Below the pieces are notes generated by a model that worked only from the letters and a program-made list of their open reading frames with translations, was not told the DNA's origin and ran no database searches. From the NCBI RefSeq assembly GCF_033958435.1, contig NC_134161.1, forward strand, positions 9,424,001-9,488,000: a stretch of DNA of 64,000 bases, in the 5' to 3' direction. This document shows positions 1 through 9,800 of the stretch, in pieces. Source of the DNA: Carettochelys insculpta (lineage: Eukaryota; Chordata; Testudines; Carettochelyidae). The position numbers and the translations under genes were made by a program. Within the stretch, counting starts at the first letter, position 1. Each line of letters opens with the position of its first letter.

Positions 1-60
1 GTTTTGAGCATGAGCTTTCGTGAGCACAGACTCACTTCATCAGATGCTGGTCTCGGAAAT
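1..60 (-). ncRNA. Hammerhead-ribozyme-like motif at PLE end
   Basis: On the minus strand the core reads CTGATGA (43-37), a 5 bp stem II GTGAG/CTCAC with a 6 nt loop, GAAA (19-16), then AGC-TCAT-GCT as a short stem III. This order matches hammerhead ribozymes reported in PLE terminal repeats. One extra A sits between CTGATGA and stem II, and I see no convincing stem I, so activity is doubtful. Confidence 0.5.
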
Positions 61-118
61 CTGCAGGGCCAGGTATAAATAAGCCAGAGCAAGGGTGGGG
101 ATAACAGGGTTACCTCAG

Positions 119-835
119 TCAGCAAGGGTGAGGCTTACTACCAGCAGTTGATCTGGAGGTGTGAACACCAAGGGAGGGGAAGCTGCTTCTGTATTTAGCC
201 AGCCATTTGCAGTCTTTGTTTAAGCCAGAGCTGAGGGCGTCGAATTTGCAGATGAATTGTAGCTCAGAAATTTCTCTTTGGAGTCTGGTCCTGAAATTTC
301 TGTGCTGTAGGATAGCTACTTTTAAGTCTGCTACTGTGTGGCCTGGGAGATTGAAGTGCCCTCCTACGGGTTTTTGTATATTGCCATTTCTGATGTCTGA
401 TTTGTGTGCGTTTATTCTTTTACATGGAGACTGTCCAGTTTGTCCGATGTATATAGCAGAGGGGCATTGCTGGCACATGATGGCATAAATTATATTGGTA
501 GATGTGCAGCTGAATGAACCCACGATGGTGTGGCTGATCTGGTTAGGTCCTGTAATGGTGTTGCTGGTGTAGATATGTGGGCAGAGCTAGCAACGAGGTT
601 TGTTGCATGGATGGGTCCGTGAGTTAGAGTGACTGTGGTGCGGTGTATAGTTGCTGGTTAGGATTTGCTTCAGGTTGGCAGGTTGTCTGTGGGCAAGGAC
701 TGTTCTGCCTCCCAAGGCCTGTGAAAGTGGGGGATCATTGTCCAGGATGGGTTGTAAATCCCTGATGATGCACTGTAGAGGTTTTAGCTGAGGACTGTAG
801 GTGATGGCTAGTGGTGTTCTGCTGGTTTCTCTCTT
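119..835 (-). pseudogene. PLE polyprotein C-terminus with GIY-YIG endonuclease, one internal stop
   Basis: The reading frame begins in the linker that follows the PLE reverse transcriptase (PLAITYSPQLKPL region) and continues through a Cys-rich CNKPRC segment. It then enters the GIY-YIG nuclease (IIYAIMCQQC, then YIGQTGQS with conserved Arg and His downstream) and stops at about 119. PLEs use this nuclease to nick the target for priming. An in-frame TAG at 587-589 separates the linker from the nuclease domain. The two halves are otherwise in the same frame, so the break is a single substitution. With the RT missing, the copy cannot be autonomous. The PLE assignment is confident; the exact subfamily is not determined. 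Confidence 0.8.
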
Positions 836-954
836 CGGACAGCTGCAGTGCTGCATTTCTGCCACCAGGGGGAGCTGCCCACAGGTGTAAATAGCCAGGC
901 TGAACCTCGGATGCAGAGCCAATTCTCAGGTAAAAGCAGCCAGCAGGTCTCTAT

Positions 955-1200
955 GGCTTTGTCTACACATCTAAAATTAAAGCACCTCCTGGTCAGCACT
1001 TTAAAGTGAAAGTATGACCACAGCATGAGTGCAGGGAGACAGAGATCTCCAAGCGCTTTTTGTAAACCCACTCCAGGAGGGGACTAGTTAACGGGAGCCT
1101 AACAATGGTGCGTTAGAGCACTGTAACTTGCTGCGTGCGTGTGTTCACACCTGCGAACCAAAAATTTGCAGGGCAGTAAAGCGGCAGTGTAGACTCAGCC
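955..1200. mobile_element. Short terminal-inverted-repeat element (MITE)
   Basis: The left end GGCTTTGTCTACAC (955-968) is matched in inverted orientation by GTGTAGACTCAGCC (1187-1200), with two mismatches over 14 bp. The interior is non-coding. The length of 246 bp and the TGTCTACAC-type ends fit a non-autonomous DNA transposon. I see no clear target duplication, so the superfamily is open. Confidence 0.65.
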
Positions 1201-1399
1201 TGTGCTTTGTGTTAACAGAGAGAGAGAGGAGAAAAACTAGTTCTGTCTAGAGCATGAGTTCTCTGGAGCAGCAACTACTACATACTAGGTGTATGTACTG
1301 TGCTCAGCACAGGTCTCTATCTGCTAGCATATTACAAATAATAATAGTTACTTCTCCAGGGTGTTAACACTGACAAGCTGCAGAGAAAAAGGATGGACC

Positions 1400-1570
1400 A
1401 GTTCTGAAAGCCTCAAACTGGGACTTGGGAGACTGGGACTGAGGGCCCTTCCCTCTGGTATCAGGTTCATGAGTGACCTTGGCCAAGTCGCTTTACCTCT
1501 CTAAGGCTATCTGCAGATGGGGTTAGGAGCATTTCCCTGCCTCCTTAGGTGTAGTGAGGTTCTCAGACAG
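1400..1570 (+). repeat. MIR-like SINE fragment
   Basis: The segment contains the typical MIR core order: gtgaccttggccaagtc, then ctctctaaggc, then an atggggttaggag-like stretch. It is degenerate and has no internal promoter that I can trust. Confidence 0.6.
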
Positions 1571-2096
1571 TATTGTAAAGGAGGCCAGAGAATTACTTCA
1601 GGCAGATGTTTTGAGTGGGGGAATGTTGGTATTTATGTGAATGTCTGTCAACTACTTCTGATGGCAGGAGATTAAAGTACTTTAAAGCTAAACAAAGCGT
1701 TTGCCTTAAACTTCACTGCCTGGGGTGCCAGCATGGGCAGTGTGTGAACAGCTGGCTTGGGCAGCCCAAGACCATGCCCCTTCTGTGATTACTGGTGCTC
1801 ACCCAGTCCCTACTGTAGATACCAGTTGGTCTCTGCTCCACATCCCTGGTCTTTCCAGCCCCAGAGCTCCAGGAGTTCACAGCCTTCCCAGCCCAGAGGA
1901 CTTGGCAGCCATGTGGCCCCTGCCTTTCTGACCCTAGTGTTCCAGGATGCACAGGTCACACTGCCAAAGGCCCCCTTTCTCAGGTCTGGGCCAAAAGCAG
2001 GAAGGAGGGGTCCAAAACCATGGCAGAGCTTAGGCAGGGCCATCCATCTCTAAGTAGGCAATGAGTTCCATTTTTGTGGTTGCCATCAATGTTCCA

Positions 2097-2250
2097 TCTA
2101 ATCTTTTCTATCCATTTTTTTGCATCCAGGTGCAGAATAATTTTTATGTGCATGGAGGCGCTTAGCTTTAGGCACTCTGCTAATCGGTGGAGAGGCATTA
2201 AAATTTCTCCTGAGTGGCTGCACAAGAACACAGCTTACAGGCAACAGTGG
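2097..2250 (+). repeat. Unnamed interspersed repeat family X, copy 1
   Basis: Shares an ordered set of blocks with copies at 3452 (minus), 19970 and 55219: CCATC-ATGTGCAG near the start, GGCACTCTGCTAATC in the middle, TCTCCTGAGTGGC, then CAGCTTACAGG-AAC at the end. It has no coding potential and no recognised promoter. I do not know its published name. Confidence 0.6.
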
Positions 2251-2436
2251 TTACCAACTTTTTTCTTTTTGCCATTCCTGACTCTGTAAGTAATTCCCTC
2301 AAGAAGTCCAAAACATATGCTTAACTATCCCTCTCACATGCAAAGAGGAAGAGGGGGAGACATCTGAGCAAAATATAGTCCTGGATATAGCAAGTAAGAA
2401 AATATTCCAGGGGTAGAAGAAAAACTGAAAGGAAAC

Positions 2437-2505
2437 GCTCACAAAAGCTCATGCTCAAAACTTTCTGTTAGTCTATAAGGTGCCAGAGGACCCTTCATTG
2501 CTGTT
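2437..2505 (+). mobile_element. PLE terminal fragment, truncated
   Basis: Contains the downstream half of the PLE end (AAAGCTCATGCTCAAAAC, then CTGTTAGTCTATAAGGTGCC). The CTGATGA half of the hammerhead-like core is missing. No clear flanking duplication. Confidence 0.65.
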
Positions 2506-3451
2506 ACAAAAAACAAAAGACAAACAAACAAACAAAAAGGAACTCGGGGGGCGGGGGTAGGAAGGAAACTAAATATATGAAAAAAACCTGAGGCAAAGGA
2601 GATAGAGAAAAAGAAAAAACATGAGGGTAAGGTTGAGAATGGAAGAAGAAAAAGGGTTAACTTAATTTAGTTTATAAAATCTGTCAGACTTCAACTCCAT
2701 TCAAAAGAAACTCACAGAAAGATTGCAATGCAGTGTATCTCATGCACAATAAACCTTGTGAGTAGCTTCTTCTCTACTACTGATCTACTTGAACTGGTAT
2801 TAATTGAAGACTGAAAAAAATGAGCTTGATTGCAGACTCTCACAAGGTGCATATGATTTGTTATAAAAAGCAGCAAGCAAAGGTAAGTAAGAGAGACTGA
2901 CGTTTAAAAGGGCTGGGGAGGATTTATCCAAAAGAACAAACAGCATCAGCCTACCTGTTACTGAGTTTCCACCCTAATTAATACAAGCCCAGCTGCTGAA
3001 GTGACCTCATCCATAAGCAGAGTTTTCTCCATTGTGTCACGCTTCTGGGGCAAGGATAGGTCTTGGTGTAGAGAAACTTGCCCTGGGGCAGGTAGGTTTT
3101 AACAAAAGAGAACTTTTTTTTTAAAAAAAAATAGTGTAGGGGAAAAATGTGACAAAACCTCAGACAGTGTGTGCACCTTCTAAGGAAACAAGCTAAACCT
3201 GTATTCATGGAGACTGGGGAATTTCAGGCATTTTTCTCATGAGTGGCCAAATTTTTGTTTATTAATATTATTAAGTTGGACTGGATTCTTACTGTGCACC
3301 TAGGATCTGATCCTGAAAGGGGCTCTCAGTGGCAGCAATACCCACATGGTGTTTGTGGAGAATTGATGTGCACTTACTCTTACCAGTCTCTCAGCAGCTA
3401 ATGTTTTGTATGATGCAGGAAGTGTTTAGCAATCTGTAATAAGTAGGTGGG
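2506..3451. other. Low-complexity then unassigned sequence
   Basis: 2506-2660 is A/purine-rich and includes a short CAAA run. 3114-3131 is T9 followed by A9, a self-complementary tract. Otherwise I see no gene or identifiable repeat. Confidence 0.5.
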
Positions 3452-3610
3452 TGCCCATGTTCCCTGTAAGCTGAGTGCTTGGGCGGCCACCCAGCGGAGT
3501 AGCAGAGTGCCCAAAGTAAGCGTCGTGTGTCTCTACTGGTGATGCACATCTGCATGTGCCTTGATGTACAGAACAAAATTTATTCCACTCATGGATTGGG
3601 GAAAAACATA
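3452..3610 (-). repeat. Repeat family X, copy 2 (minus)
   Basis: On the minus strand, the same block order as the copy at 2097 is seen: CCAAT-CATGAG near the start, GCACTCTGCTACTCCGC, GTGGCCGCCCAAGCACTCAG, then CTTACAGGGAACA. This copy is close in structure to that at 19970. Confidence 0.55.
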
Positions 3611-3822
3611 AAGGGAACATTGGTGGGTGCACAGTCTTTTGCATCCTCTTCAGACTGAAAGCTAATGCAGTGCTACAAATGAAAAGAGAAATACAATGTT
3701 AAGTTTGCAGAACTTTGTCAGTTCCCAGTTAGTAGGGGAGAGGGAGATGCTGGGAGGATGGATTACCAAAGACACTTTCAAATGTAAAATTGGAATAATC
3801 CTTATAACCTGGGATAGCGAGA

Positions 3823-3939
3823 CCATTGAATAATTGCAGCATCTGATGAGGTGAGTCTGTGCTCACGACAGCTCATGCTCAAAACTTTTCTGTTAGTCTG
3901 TAAGGTGCCACAGGACCCTTCGTTGCCATTGAATAATTG
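3823..3939 (+). mobile_element. Short PLE-end insertion with 14 bp target duplication
   Basis: An 89 bp insert (3837-3925) starts CAGCATCTGATGAGG and continues through the hammerhead-like core (stem II GTGAG/CTCAC, GACA in place of GAAA, AGC-TCAT-GCT). It then runs into CTGTTAGTCTGTAAGGTGCCACAGGACC. It is flanked by a perfect 14 bp direct repeat, CCATTGAATAATTG, at 3823-3836 and 3926-3939. The insert therefore arrived as a short unit and is not a decayed piece of a longer local copy. Confidence 0.8.
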
Positions 3940-3984
3940 TGGCTATGGCACAGACAGAAGTAAAAAATCCTGGAATGAAATCCC

Positions 3985-4240
3985 ATTGACTTTATCCAAG
4001 GCATCTGTCCCCAACTCTGCCACTGATCACCCATGCTGGCTTGGGCAAATCACTTCCCTGCTCTGTGCCCTTGATTCTGCTTCCATCCCTTGTCTTTATG
4101 GGGAGTAGGAACTTTGGGCAGTGACAGAGCTTAACAAAATGAAGCCCCAGTTTCAGATTGGCCTCTTGGTGCTACTCTAGTTCAAATAATAATTAGTTTG
4201 CAAAGTGCCTTGGAAATATAAATTGCTGTATTAGTACTAA
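3985..4240 (+). repeat. MIR-like SINE fragment
   Basis: Contains the MIR-type core (ccactgatc, cttgggcaaatcacttccct, then a degenerate atggggag segment) followed by a tail with spacing typical of MIR. Boundaries are approximate. Confidence 0.55.
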
Positions 4241-6189
4241 GACCCAGGCTTTTTCTGTGATGGGCAAGATAGAGCACAAAATCTGAAATTTACCGAAAAA
4301 TTTAGCCTCCAAAGACAACTGTAACACAGTTCATCACTTAACATTAGGGTCAGAATCAATGCCAATAACAGGATGCAAAACTGGCTTTTGTTCCTTTGTC
4401 AGGTTTTAAAAACATTTCTTCAGCATTTATAAATCACACTTCCACAGATTGGTGCTGCTTATATGTGTATTAAGAACTCTGTCTTTTTTGTTTGTTGTTT
4501 ATTCCAGTGGAAGTAAGAAAGCTTAACTCCAACTCTGTCTACGCTAGCTGCAGATCTTTCACTTGACAAGGGATCGTGCCAAAGTAAGTAGATCTAAAGC
4601 TCGACTTTATTGGCAACATCTTACGCTGGTATGAAAATTCCATTATGATATTTTAAGGCACAAATCCTAAAGTTCTGTCTTCAGTGAAGCAGTATGAAGT
4701 ACAATGAATCTGGACTATGTTTGTAGTTCTCATAAAGCAAATGTTTTAATCGTCTTTAAATATATATACTATCAGTATGACTCCTGAACAGTCCTTTAAT
4801 AATACACGTATATGTTCAACTAATCCCAAATGAGCAATCCAACAGTAACATGTCAGAATGGGTTAACAGCATTTCAGAGTTATCCTATATGTCTCTTTAC
4901 ACAGCCCAGTGCCTTACAATAATAATGCAGAAGACTTAAGCCGACCCTCATGAGCATCTGTGTAGTAACAAGCCAGCTTGTGCAATCTAGTTCTCACAAG
5001 TGCCGATACAGAAAGGTGCAGAGTTTAGTGTGGATGATGTAGTGCACAATCTTTTGTTAGCAATCACAATTTCCCTTTCAGACTTACAAGGGGTTATGTA
5101 AAAACATAGAGTTGAAAACAAAAAGATTAGAAAAAGTAACTTCAGAGTTCCCTTTTTAAGTACATTTATGGGGACTTGGAAATGAACTGGAAATGTCCCC
5201 AGTGGCAGCAGGCAAGGCCACCTTGAAATACCCAGCCAGGGAGCCAGGTTCCAAGTCCCATGCTGTTGTGGTCTCTCGTACTTTTCATTTATTCATTCAT
5301 GCTCAACTGGGAGGAAAAATGTGATTTCTATGTGGAAATGGTCACTCTGTATTATTTCCACCTCCCTGAAGCCTCTTTTGCTCTCTTAAGGCAGCCACCA
5401 GTTTGTTAGCAGTGAAGGGTGTCGCATGTAAGCATTTGGCAGGAGGAGGGTGTCTTGTGTGCCCATAAAGACAAGGAGAGATTAGTGAACCGGAATATGG
5501 AAGAGATCGAGATAAGAAAGGGATAAAATGTTTAGTTGGTTGATTGTATCAAATGTAATAGATTCTGAATTCCTATCTGTTTTTGGTAATAGAAGTTGTG
5601 GGCTGCTGGTTCACATCTAGTTCCGTTTGGTAGTGAGCAAAAATTGTTAGCCTGTTAAATTACTTAATGGACAATGTGAAATTAATTTGATTGGTCTCAG
5701 CCAAGATCCTATTGGAACTGTTTGCCCAGCTCAAATTGCCATTGAAATTGGCAGTCATAGAAGCAAGGCTAAAGATTAAACGGTCAACAGAGAATTGAAG
5801 GCTGTATCACCTAGTACTGGTTCTTCTAGGTTAGGGTTCAAGCATGTTGTCAAACTTCAGTTTGTTTGTGAATGGTTGCCCATGTTGTATATAGTAGGCA
5901 GAGATCTTCTATATCTGGGGCTCTACTTAAGATTCTTTGCTACAGATAGGTCTACGCTGCAGGAAAACAACAAAAAAAAACGTCACAGCTGATCTGTGTC
6001 TGCTGAATCCAGCTGGAGCCTGGGCTGGATTTTATTATTAATTTTTTTGCCCTGCATTCTGAGGCCTGAGTAAGCTGCCATGGTCCAGATGCAGGTGTCT
6101 TACTGCATGGAGACATACCTTTGCACTGAATATGCTTAAAGTGCAATGGGGCAATTCAGAAAAATGTGTGCATTTGGGAAATGCCTGTC
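4241..6189. other. No gene or clear repeat seen
   Basis: AT-rich sequence with only short open frames lacking protein-like composition. Nothing here could be assigned. Confidence 0.5.
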
Positions 6190-6322
6190 TAGCGAAGATA
6201 GTGACAGAGAGGTAGTCATGTTAGTCTGTATTCTAACAAAACAAAACATGAATTACTAGGTGATGAGCTTTCGTGGGACAGACCCACTTCTTCAGATCTA
6301 TAGAATTTCCAGTAGCGTAGAT
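6190..6322 (-). mobile_element. Short PLE-end insertion, near-perfect 10 bp target duplication
   Basis: The 113 bp insert (6200-6312) reads on the minus strand as CTGAAGA (core position changed from CTGATGA), stem II GTGGG/CCCAC, GAAA, AGCTCAT. It ends in CAGACTAACATGACTACC, a PLE-type 3' tail. Flanks TAGCGAAGAT (6190-6199) and TAGCGTAGAT (6313-6322) match at 9 of 10 bases, consistent with an aged target duplication. Confidence 0.65.
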
Positions 6323-6410
6323 GTCATAGTGGACCACAAGCTAATGCTGTTGCAAAAATCCAAATGTTATTCTGGGATGTATTAACAGGAGTGTTGTAAC
6401 CAAAAACCAC
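6323..6410 (+). repeat. CR1 LINE fragment
   Basis: Contains gtcatagtggaccacaagc and ATTCTGGGATGTATTAACAG, both typical of the CR1 reverse-transcriptase 3' coding region. It is only about 90 bp and directly abuts the PLE-end insertion. Confidence 0.75.
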
Positions 6411-6999
6411 CTTTAGTAGCAAGGGGCATTTTAGCGTCTCTGCTCTCAGATGCTTGGTACCCTTCAGTAACACTGCCTACAACAATGCCCCTTCATTAAT
6501 GTGAATGAGGACAGCCCTCCACAGGGAATGGGACTGAGATCTACCAGCTGACTTACCTGTTTGAAGCCACTGAATGACAGAAGCCGTAGTGTAGACAAGC
6601 CCACAATCGCAAAGAAAATAGCTTCCAAATAGCGACTATTTTTTCCAGCAGAGCCATATTGCAGGAAAATTTCAGGGAAGTGCTGAGTACCTACATTATG
6701 CAAATCTGGGGCCTTTTTAGGTGTCTTAAGTTAGAACTAGTTATTTCTTTAACCTTTCCCCTCCGGTGCACCGGATTCTGATCTAGTTCATTATTCGATT
6801 TTTAATAGCAACTGTGCAAATCCCGCACACACTCGAATACTTGTACAGGCTTGTGGACCTGCCTGTGCACTCTCACACATGGCAAGGCCACAAGCAGTCT
6901 GAGCAGTCCCCCTTATCTGATATGGTCTGCTCTAAGGGAATGTTTCCTGAGGTGAGTTTGAATAGCACATAATATAATCATTCAATACATATGGCCAGG

Positions 7000-7530
7000 G
7001 CTGACCTGAGGGAGGAAGCTGGGGTGACCCCACCGCGAGTGTCCCAGGCACATGGTGAAGCACAGCGCAGCAGATCAGCAGGTGGGATGGCACAGTGAAG
7101 CAGGATGGTGCAGGCTGCTATTGCCCTAGCGCTGCTCAGTGGTGGCCCTGGCTCCCCTTTCCTCCCTCACAGCCATGTGGAGCAGCGGAGCAGCACTGCA
7201 GCCGTGTTCCAGGGGAAACCGGAACTCCAGCCATGTCGACTACCACAGTAGTAGCATCTGTGGTCAGAGTGCTGGGCCCCTTTGAAATGCCAGCCCTGGT
7301 GCAACTGCCCCCTCTGCCCCTCCGCTGCCAGCAGGCCTGGTGGTGAACATCTGCACAAGCTGCAGTGCATGTAACAAAATATATTCTCCCTGGTGAGTGG
7401 GGGTGTGTGTGAGAATTCCCTGCTGCCGCTGCCACTGCCCACCCACAGGATGGCTGGGATGGCCACTGCAGGGCTCCCAAATGCCTGGGCCAGCCACCCC
7501 ACTTCATGCTGTGGACGGGATGGCTCCGCA
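7000..7530 (-). repeat. GC-rich interspersed repeat, possibly hAT-derived
   Basis: On the minus strand this shares blocks with 23340-23800, notably GGGGGCAGTTGC followed by GGCATTTCAAAGGGGCCCAG and then GGCTGTGAGGGAG. Several overlapping open frames exist in both directions, which is expected of GC-rich DNA, and none resembles a known protein. Assignment to hAT rests only on general resemblance. Confidence 0.4.
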
Positions 7531-9690
7531 TATGTCTAATTTAATTTGAGTCATAAAGGGTGAAGGTTGTAATTCCAGTTCTTTCGGCTCCTTTTAAAAT
7601 GTCAGCGTGGTCACTGAAACCATAATGCTGCCTCTTCATGGTGAGAGAAATTCAGAGCATCTTCCTCATTAGTGGTTAATCCTCTCCTGATAGTTCTGGT
7701 TGTACAGATCCAAACCATTGAAACCCAGTGACCTTGTTTGGGGCTTGCGGGGGGGGAGCGGGGACACATGATTTTGAAGAGTAGTAAGAATCCCCAACTA
7801 GAAAGGAGGGACACTGGCCTTGGGAGTATAGGATACCAGCAGTGGTGATCACCTGAAAGTCTCTTTATGTCCTGTTGGAGAAAAACAAACTGTGCATCTG
7901 CATTAAACTCAACCCCTGCTCCAGAACAGCCCCATTTAAATGAAATGGCAGTGGAGATGATGTGGGTGTATTTCAAATAATTCTCCAGCTGAAGCGTTTT
8001 GTTCTTTCTTTCACTCCCCCACCTTAAATTCCTCTGTTCTCACCCTTGTCAGAGAACTGTAAAGTTGGATGTGCCTGAATGAATGAGTAGCCCGGAAGAA
8101 TCAGGCCCACAATTAATAGGCTTCATTTGAGAATTGTTATGGCCGCAGCCCTGGGGGGCAATCACTTTCTGTATGAGCTAGCTGTCTCTCGGGGAAATAT
8201 CTCAGTCAAGCCAACTTCTTCTTCCCCCTGTCTTTGCTGACAGAGGAGTAAGACTCACGCCTCCTGTTTTTCAAAGGAAATTTTTTTTTTGTGCTGCCAG
8301 TCCTACCGACTTGGGCTCTGATCTTTTAAAATTTAGCCAGGGAAATCTAGGTAGTGCAGGAGGTGATGTAAGGGATTTGATACTCAGAAGAATGAGTTAG
8401 TGCTGAGAGATCTCCAGGAGCGAGTTCTTTCAAAGGAGCTGTAAAGTCAGTGCACGAACCTGGTGTTCACTAAATATGCCATGGTACACTTTGTTATAGG
8501 GGATGTTAACTTTAATGTCTTGGCCAGGCTTTAGCCAAGGTGAATATATTGTGAGTACTGAAATATCCCCCTGCTGCTTCAAATCAATATGTTGTTCTTT
8601 CTCACTTTCTGCCTGAGCTGCTATTTGCTGCTGTATGGGTGTTCAGCAGGAAATGGGTTCCACTCCCAGATGTGGCTGCATTTCAGGAGTGGATGAAGGG
8701 ACTGCCTTATGTCTAACAGAGCTTCAGGTGTATTTCAATTTGTTTTTCAAGTTCTCTGGAATCCTTTAGAATGAAATATGCTATAGAAATAATGTTACAT
8801 TATCCCCCATGTTCTTGACAGTTCTTCATCAGTTTCCTGATCCTGAACTCTTCCTTATTGAGGGTTAGAAAAGGAAGAACTAAATTTTTCTGCTTCAGTG
8901 CATTGACAAAGTATGGCATAGAAATGTCAAGCTGAGCAATCTAGCTGTCCACCAGCTGCCTCATTACCCTACACTCACTTCACACATGACCAGGGTAAGG
9001 CAGTTAGGTTTAGTTTGTGCTGACGCAGGACGTCATGCAGCACCCCAGAGGAAATCAGTTTCTTGTCTGAGAAAATTAACATTGGAGGCCTAATTCAGTC
9101 TCTCTGCAGAGTGATTGATGAACTGAAGAGCTCTGGTGTTTTAAAAGGTTGCGTTTGGCCTTCAGCTAATTGCAGCTATGAAAAGCACTAATGGCCCTGA
9201 GAAACCAATGGGAGGAGGGAAGGGAAAACCCTTTAAATATCTGCTGCTATTAAGGCCTTTGGGAGTAGGAGAGAAATGTGTAGCAGCTTAGTAACAATTG
9301 AAATATAGGCTGATTGTGAAAGGTGCTTGGAGGAAATAAGGTGTGTGTCTGAGCTGAAGCAGGGAAGTTCTTGTGCTGTGGTTCCTGGGACAGAACAAAG
9401 AGAATGGAAGGCAGGCTTTTCTGTCCCAAGCAAGACTCAGATGTTAGTTGGTACAGTGTACACCCCTGAAGGAGCCTCTCCTTTCTCTTGCATGATCAGA
9501 GCAATTTCCTCCTCTTAAATTTTGGATGCTCGACTTACATTTAATCTTCCTTTCCTCTAGCAAGGTACTAGGGAAGGGGAAAATTTGTAAGAGCTTCTGC
9601 TTTTACAGAGCTGCAAGTAATTGGCACTTCAGACATCTCAGGTAGCTTCCTCATTGGGTTCTAGCTGTGATATAAGAGTAACATGGCCCC
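7531..9690. other. No gene or clear repeat seen
   Basis: Mixed-composition sequence. Short runs (G8 near 7749, T10 near 8281) are present. Frames are short and not protein-like. Confidence 0.5.
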
Positions 9691-9699
9691 TTGCCCCAT

Positions 9700-9800
9700 A
9701 ATAACCGAGCACCTCACAAACCTCTCAGAACTCATGAGAGGTAAGGAAGAACTGTTATTCTATTTCACGGGTGAGGAACTGAAGCAAGGAGAGACTAAAG
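9700..9800 (+). repeat. MIR/L2-type tail fragment
   Basis: The stretch ttattctatttcacgggtga followed by ggaactgaagcaaggagaga resembles the 3' half of MIR-like SINEs. Confidence 0.45.

Larger units (their letters stand above)
1..835 (-). mobile_element. Penelope-like element, 3' part (minus strand)
   Basis: Read on the minus strand, this holds the C-terminal part of a Penelope-like retroelement followed by its 3' terminal region. The coding part runs from about 835 down to 119 in one frame and ends in a GIY-YIG nuclease. The terminal region (118-1) ends in a hammerhead-like core that recurs elsewhere in the window. The reverse transcriptase proper is absent, so this is a 5'-truncated copy, and the left window edge may cut the element. 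The upstream limit near 835 is where similarity to PLE linker sequence (PLAITY motif) stops and is approximate. Confidence 0.8.

Noticed and set aside
7136..7531. Overlapping open frames on both strands, up to 131 codons
   Set aside because: GC-rich repeat DNA shared with 23340-23800. The translations are low-complexity-like and match no family I know.
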